From assembly GCA_001566295.1 (NCBI GenBank), contig KQ964251.1, positions 501,838 through 565,837 of the forward strand: a stretch of DNA of 64,000 nt. Reading direction: 5' to 3'. Numbering within the stretch: the stretch's first letter is position 1; each line of letters starts with the position of its first letter. This document shows positions 36,701 through 49,416 of this stretch, in pieces. A program made the translations under genes and the position numbers. The stretch is from Microdochium bolleyi. Its lineage: Eukaryota > Ascomycota > Sordariomycetes > Xylariales > Microdochiaceae. The notes beneath the pieces are model-generated. The model made no database searches. It saw only the letters and a program-made list of their open reading frames with translations, and was not told the DNA's origin.

Positions 36701-39700
36701 CAGGGCAACTCTCACGCGGTCAAGCATGTGCAAGAACAACAAATCAGGGCGCAGAGGGCAGGGAGGCCCACTCGCAGCCGCCCATTGATCACGCCTGTTC
36801 GGGCATATTGGGCCCGTATGCGCGCGCGCACTTGAGGAGGAGGGCCGATGCAGATCCCCTGCGGCGATCTCAGATCTTGGCAGGCCGTCCTGCGAAGTAT
36901 TGTATGCCGCCGAGTGCGTGTGAGAACGCGGAATCGCTTGTGGACTGATTGTCCGATTGTCTTGTCCTCTGGCCGAGATAGGACACACGGGAGTGTCGAA
37001 AAGGGCAAGCCCACGTGGGAAGTGCAAGTGACCGAGACACAACTACGAGCTTACCCTGGGCAGGCAGGAGAGGCAGTGCGAGAGTACATCTTGCAATATG
37101 CCCAGGGAAAAGAAAAGGCAGACAGAGCTCTGGCCTTTTCGGGATTCGGCGGCGGCGTGCTGAGGCACGAGATGACGATCCAGCCGCAGCATCCCTTTGT
37201 TCGAGGGCCAGGGCGTGTGGCGGCGCCGTGGCGGAGGAGCCGCAGCCCTGCAGCCCAGGGGTTCACTGCGTCAGGCACGCGGGCCATGACTATTGCCGGG
37301 CTGCATAATAACAGGCATCATTGATGGGGGCAAACTCGATATCAGAAGAAGAAAAGGTGAGGTGTGGAACTGTTGTGCTTTTTCCGCTCGCTGGCTGCGG
37401 CTGCGACGGGCAGGGGTGCTGGCGACATGTCGCGACCACGGCCGTCAATGAATGCAGGTGGACTCCGACTGTCGAGAGGCCCGGGCCAACAACAACCTTG
37501 AGGAAGTCGGACGGGACAAAGAAACAATTCCATCTATTGTGTGGGCTGGGCGTGGGGGACTGTCCGCCGTCAGGGTACCCTAGGGTAGTAGCAGGCGCCT
37601 CGCTCCTCCCTCTCACCTGGCCCGGCGTGGCTAGAGCCGCATAAGCTGCGCCTTCCGTGACTGATGGTGCCTCTGATGGTGCCTCTGACGGTACCTGCAT
37701 TGTGCTGCCTCGTGCAGCGTTGTGCTCGTCTGTCTTCGCATCCACAGTCTTCCCGAGCTCTTCACCTCGCTCGACACACTCGGCCCCGCCAGCGCTGCTT
37801 TTTCTTTCTCCCATGCCACATTGTCAGCCAGCCTCTCGGCGTCAGCTCGACCTCGAACTGGACCTTGAGCGGCTGCACGGCTTGGGCACTGAGACACATT
37901 CCCGTCTGTTGCGCCCATGCGAGCATGATCAAGCCCCTCACAGGTTAGCCGGGGCAGGCGAAAGGGGCAAGCGAAACGAACAACACCGACCAATGCCTCA
38001 TCACTTGCTGGCTGCATTGCCAGGTAATGCTTCCTTTGTCAAGGCGCCGGTGTGGCTCAGCTCAAATTAAGCATCGCCTCGGCAAGCTCGTCTTGATTAG
38101 GAGCTCTGGATTTTACGCACAATGTCCGAGACCCTGCCAAGGTCAGCAGTCTTCACTCCCGTGGGGCTTGTCTCAAGAGCACCAAGTCTGGCCCTAACGA
38201 GACTGACTTGTACGGACCTGGCTTCAGCATTCAGCTCGGCTTGAGACAAAACGGCACGTATTGTCGAGGTCTTTGATACTTGTCCATAGCTGACCCCGAG
38301 TGTCAAAAGGCAATCTCGTCATCGTGATTTTTCTGTTGTCCTGGCCAATGCCGAAACATCGCGTCCAGCCGGTTATGACGCCAGCCGATTCTAGGCCTAG
38401 ACACCTGCTCTAGCTTGCTGAGCACTCGAACTCAAGATTATCGACAGCTCTCAGCCGGTCCGACTTGGATTTAGGAGTGACACAACCGACGCGAGCCAAA
38501 GCCACTGCTGTTGGGCAGCACCCGACAGACCACGATCTGAAGCTCACTACCAAAAGCACCCTGGATGTCAATTCCTGTGAAGGCTTCCCGTGCAATGCAT
38601 TCATAGTTTCTGTGACCTTGGTTAACGTGCTTGTATTGGAGTCACGAACCAAGTCAGGTCACACAGCCTCTCGCTAGCCAGACGGAAACATGCTTGTACC
38701 CGGGATAAGGTTAAATAACTTCCCGGGGCCCCCCCCCAAGGCCGACCAGCGGCTTGTCGCTCGACGACATCAGCGGGCATAGACAGCGAGCCTCCGCCCT
38801 GAACACGGCACAGGTATCAGTAACTACAGCTCGGGGACCTGAGAATGGGTACAGATCTGCCCTGGACGTTCGAGGCTCTCGCGCGTGTGTGTGGAGCAGG
38901 CAGCCATGTGCTCGCAGGCAGCTCTGCAGCCGATACCCAAGTCTGTTACGGGGGACGCCGTGTGCGCGAGCACGCTCAGCATGGTGGTGGGCACAGGGAT
39001 CATGGCCTGCATTCCCTCCCCAGTCCACACGGGCCGGCGGCATTCTGGAATACAAGCTTGATATTAGCTCAGCTAGGAAAAGCATGGACGCGGGTGTCCC
39101 TGTGGCGTGCCAGGCTATCGGGGCCCCGGCAGCTATAAGGAGCTCCGATTGGTCAACAGCCCCTGGGAAACTGCCCCTTCAGGGAATATGTATAGGCCCA
39201 CTTGGGCCCAGGTGGTCGCAGGGATCGTTCATGAGACGGCACGAAGAAGACAAGACTCTCCCGGGCTCGACCCACCGTGCGGCTAGATACGCCCGCTCGG
39301 ACTGTCTGCCAGTATGGCCGCGACCACATGGCGTGTGTCTGTGTCTTAGGCATCTCATGGAACACACCGTAGAGACCCGCTCCGGCTTGTGCGCTCGCCT
39401 TGGAGGGTGGTTCATGTCTCTGGCGTGTAAGCCAGAATCTGTTCGGCTTGCTCTCATTACTATCCTTCCGCCACCAGGCGTGCCCTGGCTTCTATTCTTC
39501 CTCGCACGATCCTGATCTCTGGGTCCTCAGAATCCAGCAACCAGTCGAGCTGTCTGAAACAAGGTTTGTGATGCTCTGCTCGTCAAACCTCCCACAACAC
39601 CAAACCTGGAGTACATGCTGATACGAACAGTAACACAGGCGTAAACCTTGGTTGCCATGTTCGACTCAACCTCGTCTCCGGTCTTAATACCTCGATAGTC

Positions 39701-39873
39701 CTTATTGTGGCCGTCACTCTCCTGTACCGTGGTCTGCCTTTTATAGCTTCTTCTTGACGCGACTGCTTCAACAAACTGCTGCACAAAAGGAGGTCCTCAA
39801 GCACCGGATACCCAACAAGACAGCCGAAACTTGACGATCGCGGAGGTCTCCCCCCCTTCACCACACGGCAAGA
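33717..39873. other. Long gene-free interval (6.2 kb)
   Basis: No recognisable coding region is found on either strand. The longest frame, 35981-36835 (+), is low in fungal codon character and shows no domain. Its composition (Arg, Gly, Ser, Cys) matches frames overlapping it in other phases. A (GA)n tract lies at 34338-34358 and a run of nine C at 38729-38737. The right end should hold the promoter of the NRPS-like gene. A noncoding RNA or an unusual gene cannot be excluded by reading alone. Confidence 0.5.
34338..34358. repeat. (GA)n dinucleotide repeat
   Basis: About ten GA units in noncoding DNA downstream of the MARVEL-type gene. Confidence 0.85.
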
Positions 39874-42800
39874 ATGGCTGCTCCGGCCACAGAGACCGGC
39901 TTCTCCGGGCTCCAAATGACATATCGCAGTCTCGCAGACTTTCTGATCACCAGTGACAACCCTGCCTTAAGACATTCAAACGGCCACGAGGACATCACAC
40001 ATCGGGTGCTCTGCGACTTTGTGAAAGACTTCCATTTGGCGATACCCAACATTGGATGCCTCTCAAAGCCTGTCGTGGCAGTCCTCTTCCCCAATGGCCC
40101 ACTCCTTGCGGCAACGGTATTGGCAACCAGCACCTGGTACGCGGCGGCGCCCATAAACCCTGCTGCAGGCCGGGAGCAGGTTGCTGCGGACATCAGACTG
40201 GCCGGAGCGAGTGCCATTGTCAGTTGTCAGTCAGAGAGCGAACGTCTGCAGCTCTCTGATCTCGGTCTTGCGCTTTTCCACGTCTCAAAAAGCCCGAGCA
40301 ATGGCGGTATAAGTGTGGCACGCGTCGAGTCCAATGCTGAGTTCTTCTCGCAGGACGTAGTCAGCAGCCGCACGCCAAACCACGATCAGGATGTTGGCAT
40401 CATTCTGTTCACCAGCGGAACTAGTGGAAACAAGAAAGTCGTTCCGATGACAACAAAATCGATAGTCTGCGGCGTCGGCTTTGTCATCGACTCCTGGGCA
40501 CTTACACCTAGCGATGTCTGCTTGAACATGATGCCCCTCTATCACGTGTAAGTCAAAATCCAGCTGTGCTTGCATCCAAGGTTTGAGAAAATCAATTACG
40601 AGGACTGACCAACGTACTTATAGTGGTGGTCTAATCCGAAACATATTCGCACCCATATTCGCTGGAGGCAGCACTATATGCTGCCCGGGATTCGATGGTA
40701 ACTTGTTCTGGGATATTGCAGAGACCATGCAGCCTACTTGGTACTACGCCTCGCCGTCAATGCACTCGGTTATTTTAAACGAGGCCGCATCACGACCACA
40801 CGCCCTGGCAAAGTGCCAAATCCGCCTAATCTGCAATGCCGCTGGCGGCTTGTTGCCAGCTCTGGCCGCACAGCTGCGGGACACATTCAACTGCGCTGTC
40901 CTGCCGAGCTACGGTATGACCGAGTGCATGCCCATCAGTACACCACCGATGGACTACAAACTAGACCGCCCGGGCACATCGGGGATCAGCGTCGGACCCG
41001 AACTCGCCGTGATGGACGGTAATGACCAGACCGCACAGCCAGGCTCCATCGGCCGCATCTGTGTACGCGGCGAACCTTTATTCAGGGGTTACCTGCGCCC
41101 CGACGGAACCTTTGACACCTCGCATCTTACCCGCGACGGCTGGTTTGACACTGGCGACATGGGATACATGGATGCGGATAGATACCTGTACATCACGGGG
41201 CGCAACAAGGAGGTCATCAATCGTGGCGGTGAGCTCATCTCACCCTTTGAGGTTGAGAACGCTATCATCTCGGCGGCAGAGCAGCCGAGCTCGCTCATAT
41301 TCGGCCGCGTGGCGCAGGCTCTCGCGTTCTCGCTGCCACACGACGTCTTGCAGGAGGTTGTGGGCGTCGTCCTCGTCACACCTTCCGGCAAGCTCAGGGT
41401 TGATACGCGCCTGCTGCATGATGCACTGAGAGCGTCGCTACAGCAGGTCAAGTTGCCGGTGCTAATTGTGCACATGGACGACGTGCCAAAGAAGAACAAC
41501 AAAGTCTTGCGTATTAGACTTGCGGAGCGGCTCGGTCTGCCTTGCGCCACGGACGAGACGCCATATATTGAGCGGCACTGGGAGGCGAAGTGTCCTGCTA
41601 TCGACACGGACTTGTCCGTGGCAATTCCAGCGTCCGTGTGTACATTCGACTATGCCGCCGTGCAGGATTCGATCAAGTCGCTCGTGCCGAGTCAGGTCGA
41701 CGTTCACGTTCAGAGGAATTTCCAACGCGATATGCTCGAGGCCGTCCTTGCTCCGAATTTACGGGTCATCGCGGCCGGTACTGCTATCAGCATTAATGAC
41801 ATGGTCAGCGACGCGGATATAGACTTCATCAAAGCCAAGCTCTCCGAGAGTCTCGACGGTCATATGGTTCCACATAGGTTCACACTCTTCCCGGAGACGC
41901 TACCGCTCGACGAGTACGGCAGAGTCGACACACAGCTTCTCAACACCCGCCTCGAGATCATGCAGGAGCAGGAGGACTCCCGCTTGGGATCCTCCACAAG
42001 CGGCAAGATCACACGCATCTTCGCGGACCTTCTCTCCCTCGACGCCAAGGAGGTCGCACCACAAAAGGACTTCCTGGCACTCGGCGGCGACTCTCTCCGC
42101 GCTGGACGCCTGCTCTCGATCCTCCGCACCGAATTCAAGATGCACCTCCCTGTCGACCTGATCTTCAGCAGTGGTTCGGTTGAGCTCTTGAGCATGTACA
42201 TCGACGAGCGCTTAGGTGACCCGTCTTCTGTTGGCAGAGGTGGGTCTGAACCTGACGACTCGCTGTTGCCGGGCTGCGAGAAGACTTACAGCTCGACGAA
42301 CCCGCTGCTCCTCCTGGTGCAGCTCCTGCCCATGGTCCTCCTTTACCCCATGACGCGCGGCTTCCAGTGGACGTGCTTCCTCTACGCCCTGAGCCACTCG
42401 AACTTCTTGCCCACGAGCCAATTCCTCGTCGGCCGGCTAGTCAATCTGATCGTGTCGATGTATGCTGCGAAACTCGTCGCCAAATCCGTCGTGCCCGTGG
42501 TCGGGATCTTGCTGAAATGGATCATCATCGGGCGGCACAGGGAAGGGTTGTTCCCGATGTGGGGGGTGTACCATACGCGGTGGTGGTTGGCGCAGAAGAG
42601 CGTGCAGGTTGTAAGTTCTTCTTCTGCTCTATCCCATTCCGAGATGCACATGTGCTGTTATGCTCATAAGAGCCTGGTATTGACTATCCTTGTGGCATAC
42701 GTATAGTGCGGAAGGGGCATCTTCCGTTCCACCACCGCAACCGAGAAGCTCTACTACCGCCTCCTTGGTGCCAAGATTGGCCGTGATGTCACCCTCAAGA

Positions 42801-45232
42801 ACGCTCATCTCGGCGAGTGGGATCTGCTCGACATCCAGGACGGAGCAACGCTCGATGGCTGCACAGTCCGGCCCATGGCCGGGGAGCGCAACACCTCGAT
42901 GCTGCTCGGCCGCATCACCATCGGGCGCAACGCGTCTGTTGGAGTAAGCTCTGTCGTTGCCCCGGGCACAACGGTGCCTGAGAACACCTGCATCGGGCCC
43001 AACTCGTCGTCGTGGGAGATGGGCGGCGGCGGCGGCGACTCTAACGAGAATCGCGAACTTTCAGCCACCCGACAGCCCACACCGCACTGGGCACTCACGG
43101 CCTTTGGCACCGCGCCACTTTGGATCATTGCCCGCGCGCTCTACCTGTCCCCCTGGATTCTCGGTCTCCTCGGTCTCGTCCACGGCAGGCAGCCCGAGCC
43201 CGGCAGCCACTTCGTAGCCACGCTCAACTGGTTTGCCGGCGGTGAGCGGATCGCCTACCACTACCTCGCCCGTGCTCTACGGACTTTCTTCGGCCCGTTC
43301 TTCATCTTTGCGTTCGTCGCGCTAGTCCGCAAGGTGCTCGATCTGGTCTTCGGCCGGCTCGTGCCCGGGTCCGCGGGCAACCGTGGGCAGGTCGCGACGT
43401 GGCGTATGCACCTGATGCGCGCGCTCATGCCAACCCCGACCTTCCATGACCTCACAGAGCTGTTCGGCAGCCACTACGAGGCGACAAGCGTGGCGGTGCG
43501 GATGCTGGGCGGCCGCGCGGGGAGGAGGGTATACTGGCCCGGCACGGGCCCCACGATCGGGGACTACCACCTGGTGGATGTGGGCGACGATGTAGTCTTC
43601 GGATCCCGCTCGCACTTGGTGACGTCGGACGGGCACGGGTCCGAGAGGATCCGGGTTGGCGACGGGGCCATGATTGCTGATCGCGTGGTGTTGCTGCCCG
43701 GTGTTGTGGTTGGGAATGGTGCGATACTGGGCAGCGGCGCGATGACGAGGAGGGGAGGCGTGTATGAGGCTGGGGGAACGTATGTTGGGAGCAAGGGCGG
43801 CGATGCTATCTGTCTGAGCCGCGGCAGTGGCACGGCAACAGCGAGTGGTGTTCGCGGCGGTGCTGGTGCGGACTTGATTAGACGTCGCGGCCGGGTGTTG
43901 GCCGAGAAGCTGACCGTCGATGTCGCTGTGGGCAAGGGCGGGCCCAGCAACTTCTTGTCGGAGTCTGAGGTCAGCCTTTGCGCCGACTTTGAGTCCAACG
44001 GGTCGACGCTGGCCAGGAACACGCCGGGCATGGTGACTGCCAAGTCGGCGTCCCCCTTTGCCATGTCTTCGGCCGTGACGATCGCGCCCCAGACGCCCCA
44101 GGACGACATTGCCTTCTGCATGGACATTGAGAAGCAGTCTGTCCCCCTCGACACGTTCTCGCGACCCGTCCCGCACGGAGTTCTGTCCCAAAAACTCGAG
44201 AAGGCCACCTTCGCCAGCCGGACACTGGTGAGCAGCAACCAGAGCACCATCACGATCCCGTGCGTCGACGATGACGACAAGAACAAGATTGCCCACGGAG
44301 ACAACGACGACAAAGAAGCCCTTTCCTCCGCCACCGCGAGCCGACCATCACTCTCTCCCTTCGGCCGCGCCTTCTACGAGCACAAAGCCCCTTACTATGT
44401 GCTCCGCCAGTGGGCCATCTTCTTCTACTCGTCCTTCATCATCGTCTTTGTGCACCTGTACTGGGATGCCGCGTCCATCTCAGCTGTCCAGATCGCGAAT
44501 TGGATGTACATGCATATTGACAAACTCACCCGCTCCGGGACGACCTGGCAGTCCATCAGCGAGCCCTTTGTCGTGTTCGGGCTGTTCTCAGCCTTCATAT
44601 GCATCCTCGCGACTGCGGAAGCCGTCCTCGCGCTGGCCATCGTGATCGCGTCCAAGTGGCTCCTCCTCGGCCGTCGGCAGCCCGGGAATCACGACTGGGA
44701 CAAGTCGAGCTACTGCCAGCGCTGGCAGGTCCTTCTGGCGATTGAGAAGATCCGTCTGCGTTGCTATGCCGGCAGCGGGATCCTGGGCATGCTGACCGGC
44801 ACAGCGTTTTGCGCGTGGTACTTCCGCGCCCTGGGCGCGCGGATCGGCCGGGACTGCGCGCTCTTCGTCAACGGCACGCTCAACCTCGTCTTCACGGAGC
44901 CCGACCTGCTCACGCTGGGCGACCGGGTCGTGGTCGACAACGCGAGCCTCGTGGGGCACATCAACTCCCGGGGCAAGTTCGACCTCAACAGGCTGAGCGT
45001 GGGCGACCGGTGCGTGCTGCGGAGCAACTCGCGGCTGCTGAGCGGCGCGAGGATGGAGGCTGACAGTTGTCTGCTTGAGCACACGCTCATCATGGGCGGC
45101 GACGTTGTCGAGGAAGGGACCACGATGCAAGGGTGGCCTGCGGAAGGGTTTCGTGGGGATAGGCTTGGAGTTGCGGTTGCGGATGGAAGCAGGAGGGGAG
45201 ATGAGGTGCGTGAGAGGAGAGTGGAGGTTTGA
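39874..45232 (+). CDS. Single-module NRPS-like membrane synthetase with epsilon-polylysine-synthetase (Pls) architecture
   Basis: The predicted product is 1728 aa. Exons are 39874-40547, 40624-42610 and 42707-45232, with GT-AG introns of 76 and 96 bp in continuous frame. An AMP-forming adenylation domain comes first: FTSGTSG (179-185), YGMTE (321-325), DTGD (TGD 401-403) and the A10-type lysine near K518. A second, degenerate C-terminal adenylation subdomain covers about 560-660. A carrier domain follows with LGGDSLRAG, phosphopantetheine site S715. After it, membrane-helix pairs (about 785-860, 1023-1103 and 1454-1542) alternate with three related domains (about 885-990, 1149-1238 and 1590-1700). 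Each of these begins LGAKIGRD, LGGRAGRR or LGARIGRD and has hexapeptide-like turns. No condensation, thioesterase or reductase domain is seen. This is the layout known for bacterial Pls. The product and substrate are not determined. Confidence 0.85.
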
Positions 45233-45419
45233 GGACACTCTTGAGAGGGGCAAGCTGCCGTCTTCCTTTTGTCTTGGGATATGTTTCGCAAGGTCTGTGT
45301 TTATTGTTTGAGGTTGGGTTTGCTGTATTGTTCAATTTGGGAAAGGAGGCAGGCGTTTTTGGTTCACCAAGTCAGGCGTATGGAAGGAGAAGGAGTATAT
45401 TCTGGTAATGTTGCTCTAC

Positions 45420-45438
45420 TTTTTTTTTTTTTTTTTTT
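45420..45438. repeat. T homopolymer (19 nt)
   Basis: A run of about 19 T begins about 190 bp after the stop codon of the NRPS-like gene. Its length is prone to sequencing error. Confidence 0.9.
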
Positions 45439-48400
45439 CACCACTTGAGTCGGGATAGTTTTAGAGAGACTGGTCTTTATAATGAAACAACATAATGCTT
45501 TTATCAAACACTTCCCATTTCGTACAATACTTTCTACTGGAACCTGCAAAGGCGTTAAGTTTCTCATCAACATTTCATCCCGTAATCATCTTAGCTTGAC
45601 CTTCCCTCACAGCGGAGGAATATCATGCTCGCCCAGCATGACACGGGTCACCAAGGGAGCACCTGTTCGCGACAAGCTTTTTGATGGAGAGCAGGAGGTC
45701 CTCGAACGGAGTTTTCTGAAAACTCTCTGGGCCAGCTTTTGCCTTTTTCCTCTTTTTCGTATTTGGTCTTTGCTGCCATGGTTGGATGTGGTTTGCAAAC
45801 CATGGTGCTTTTTGATAGAAGGCATTAAGCTCCGGCCAATATGAGCAAAGGTTCATGCCAGATTGTTCAGTGTCTGGATGGCTTAGTATGGGCACATAAA
45901 ATCTACATTTCGGGTTCTGCTCTTCCTCTTGCTAAATCCCTGAATATGTTGCAATCTACCGGCGACTTCATGAGTAGCCTCCGGACAAGCTGTCCTTGAG
46001 CATCGGGTCGTCAGCCACATGGTAGTGAGATATGTCTAGGTCCAATTCGACTCGGCCGTTCAAGGTCATCCTGCTCGCGCTGTTGCTTGTCTTTCTTGTG
46101 ATGCACGTACTGCTACAGGAGATTATGTTCGCCCTGAACGCCTGGCTGGTGCACATAGGACACCTCGAGCAACACACGCCAGCACCATAAAGACTGCTTT
46201 GCCCACGTAGACCTCCACATAGCTCCCGTTCAAACAGGTCACTGTCTGCACGAGCAGTCTTTCGACGGACGGACAATACCGCGCAGTGCGAGGTACGTGT
46301 CGGCGGCATTCTTGGCAACTTCCCAACCTGGACAGTCGCGGCCGAGTCTGAAGTCATGCTGTCCACTTTTGATCAGGAGGGTATTACGACAAACCTACGC
46401 TTCGCCGTGGCAAAAAGTAACATGGCAATTTCTTTGAGGCTCGCCAACAAGACGCACCCCCGACATCGATCTCCAGGGTCTCCCCTACCTTACCAAGCTC
46501 AGTAAGGTATGATGTAGCTGCCGCGGGGCTTGCCCGAAACCTGGTGGGGTTATGATCGGAGACAAAAAGAGCTCGGGGGTTGGCAAAGTGACGTAGGAAT
46601 TGCGGCTCAAAGTGGTTCCCCCTCAAACCCATGCCAAGTTCTGTCCTTAATTTTATCCCAAAAAGGTGGGGGACGCCCGGCCCGTCTCACTGTAGAGAAA
46701 CGCCGCGCGTTTGATGTGCGCACAGAGAGTGTGACGAGTGTGACGAGGTGTTGTTGGTGGTGGAGCAAGGTCTAGGCTCTTCTTGACATGCAAGGCTTGT
46801 TGCTGTTGTTGATACTGGCTAGGCCCGTCGGGCCATGTGCCGCCTTTGGGACTCGAGAGACTGGCGAGACTGTGACTGGACAAGCGAGCTCTGGTCTGAC
46901 GTCCGACATTGGCAAGATCAAGCTAGTCTCGCTTTCGTGCATGGTTGGCAGCTCACGCGGTCGCGAATCACGTAATGTCCGTCGCTTATGAGCGAAGCAT
47001 GGGGCGGGGCGAGGATGAGAAAGGGAGGTAGCCCGAAACCATGGTGTTTTCCTAAGGAGTGAGGCCGCCTGAAGGAGCAACCTCCGATTGTGACTGGTGA
47101 ACCGGCTTTGTTCGTTGGACCCCGCAGCGCGATCGACTTGTCAAGATGTCCATGATACTGCAGATCTGGACGACGAAAGGATCATGTCACGATGATGCTG
47201 CCGCGCAACAGCAGTGGCGTGGGGCTTATCGATATGCCTCCCTGCACGTGTGGCGCATGAAAGAGCCTCTTTGCTGTGGCCGAATGTGGGGACAACAAAA
47301 CAGTCTATGACCGCATCGGTGGGGCAGCCGCGGGGAGTTCCGCCGCGGGTTGATTGCTCGCCTCCAAAGAGCTGCCTTTCTCGTCTCCCGTCCCGCCTCT
47401 TCCATCAACATGTCGATTGTCGCCTGGCCACCCGCGCATGCGATCTGCGCTGTTCTGGAAAACCTTGGCAGAGATGTCCGTCGCCTCCCCGCCCAGCCGG
47501 AAACCGGCATCTGCAACTAATCCTCGTCGTCTGACCTGATCCGCGCGGAGCTCCCAGAGTTTCGGCCGGCTCGCATTCGCCACACCCTTCCGTGCCCGAC
47601 TGCCACACCCCGCCAGGTGTCTGTATCAGTCTTCGTGCTGCTTGCACAGCACACACAAACGCACACAAGCTCACCACGGCCGATGCTCAAGGCGAGCCAC
47701 ATCGATACGATCGATGGCTGCGGGTCTCCTGCTGCAGCATTGACAGGCCTGTGACAGGCCTTTGAGCAGGGCCGACCAGTACGGATCTCTGTGCCGGCGT
47801 GCCCTGTCACTGCCCCAGCAGTGCAAGCGCTTTGTGAAGCGCCCTCAAGCGAGGAGCCCCGGCTCACTCGCGCCGGAGCAAATGCCACGGAGGTACCGGG
47901 ACTCGACCAGGATCCATCACCCGCTTGCGTGCCACAGGCCGGGTAGCCAGCAGGTCCCGCCGCGAACAAGGGACGTGGCTGTGGCTTGACGAGGGTTGTG
48001 CGCCTCAGGTACCAACATTGGGAAGTCTTTTGCTGTTTCCCCACGTCTTGGTCCCGCTCCGACGCCCCGGTGTGTGTCAGCTCCAAGACGCCTCTCTAAC
48101 GTTTCCCCACATCCGCAACGACACGCAATGTCCTCTGCCCTACCGAGCTCACGACGTCACTTCTCGTCTACTAGAGGCCCAAACATCAAGGACTGGACCG
48201 CCCAGCCATGACGCCACACGTAGGACAAGCCCCTCACGTTCAGGACAACGTGACCGGCCCTGTGGCAGGGAGCGGCGGAGTGGAACTCCGGACCCGAAGA
48301 AAGCTTGTGCGCAACCTGCCAGCACGAGCCAGTGCTGTCTTGTTTTGTGGAGAGCTTGACGGATTCGTACATGTAGGCCACGAGCAATTCCCTTGGCAGT

Positions 48401-49235
48401 TGTGGCGCATAATGGATCCTGCAAACAATGACGGAGAGCCTTGCCGTCCAGGCCCGCTCATGGACTCTCTCTGTGCCCTGTAGTCCAACAGCCCCAGGGG
48501 CTGGACACTGTCGTCATTCTCGCAGGTACCGCTCCCATCAAGGAAGCCTTGGTTAGTGGAGCTCGGCAGTGAATACTTGACGGCATTTTCGAAGTGACCT
48601 GTGGCTGGTGGCCCCAATGAGCTGCAGACAAGGACTATTTGCCCCAGCTCACGCCTGGATGCAGCAAGCTTGAGGCTGACATGGAATGTCTAGCTAGCCT
48701 GAAACCTAGATGGCAGCTGCTGCCGTACACTCGCACAAACTTGCTTTGTCTCGGCACGTGTCTGTCTGCTCTGCAGCAGGTCTGTGGAGCCCATCGTCAG
48801 CGCATGGCTGATCGTTGGCGGGGATGTTTTTCCCATTGCGCGTAGCGGGACATCTGCCCGCGTGGCATGGGGCAAAGCGAGTGGCACCGCATCGAGATCA
48901 CGATCCGACAGCTAGGCCAGGATGATGAAATGGTACCCGCCACAACCCCAGGCGTCCATCCAGATTGCTTGGTGCCACAGCCAAATCTTGGAAACCGGGA
49001 AGTCGTCCTCGACACAGACGGGAAGGGTACGACACTTGCAAGGGAGTGAGGGGCTCGGTCCAGACTGCCAGTGACGATGCACTTGCGCAAGCGTGGAGCT
49101 CGCTGGTGTAATCGTTGCTGGGCAAGTGAAGTGCCGGCTTGATGTGACATGGATGACATGCGAGCCAGGCAGGTACGTCCATTCTCGCGAGGCAGGAGGC
49201 AACCAAGGCAGGAGCCTGTCCTCTCGTCCAACGAG

Positions 49236-49243
49236 CATATAAG
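49236..49243 (+). promoter_or_regulatory. TATA-like element of the DPR-motif gene
   Basis: CATATAAG lies about 175 bp upstream of the start codon. A CT/CA-rich leader with repeated CTCACACC follows, typical of strongly expressed fungal genes. A single stress-element core AGGGG lies at 49049-49053. The assignment is by motif and position only. Confidence 0.45.
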
Positions 49244-49416
49244 AAGACGATTCCCGCACCTCTACAGCATTATTCCTTCTCGTCATTATTCCATCATCAA
49301 CACTCACACCTCTCACACCTCTCACATATCTACATAAGCTATCTCACAGCTGCCTAGCCTTACTCTCAAACATTATCTCCTATACACACAACTTTATACA
49401 CAACCACTAGCCCAAC

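Larger units (their letters stand above)
45233..49416. other. Gene-free interval (4.2 kb)
   Basis: No gene is supported. The left end, with an AT-rich stretch and a T homopolymer, probably contains the 3' end of the NRPS-like transcript. The right end is the promoter and pyrimidine-rich leader of the DPR-motif gene. Frames of up to about 190 codons inside have no recognisable motif. Confidence 0.5.

Noticed and set aside
35981..36835. 284-codon plus-strand open frame
   Set aside because: No motif, composition of noncoding DNA, and no splice partners.
43322..44334. Long minus-strand open frames
   Set aside because: They are antisense to the NRPS-like gene's second terminal domain and linker.
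42719..45232. Separate acetyltransferase gene following the adenylation enzyme
   Set aside because: The exon joins cleanly in frame to the preceding one through a GT-AG intron, so it is the C-terminal part of one protein.
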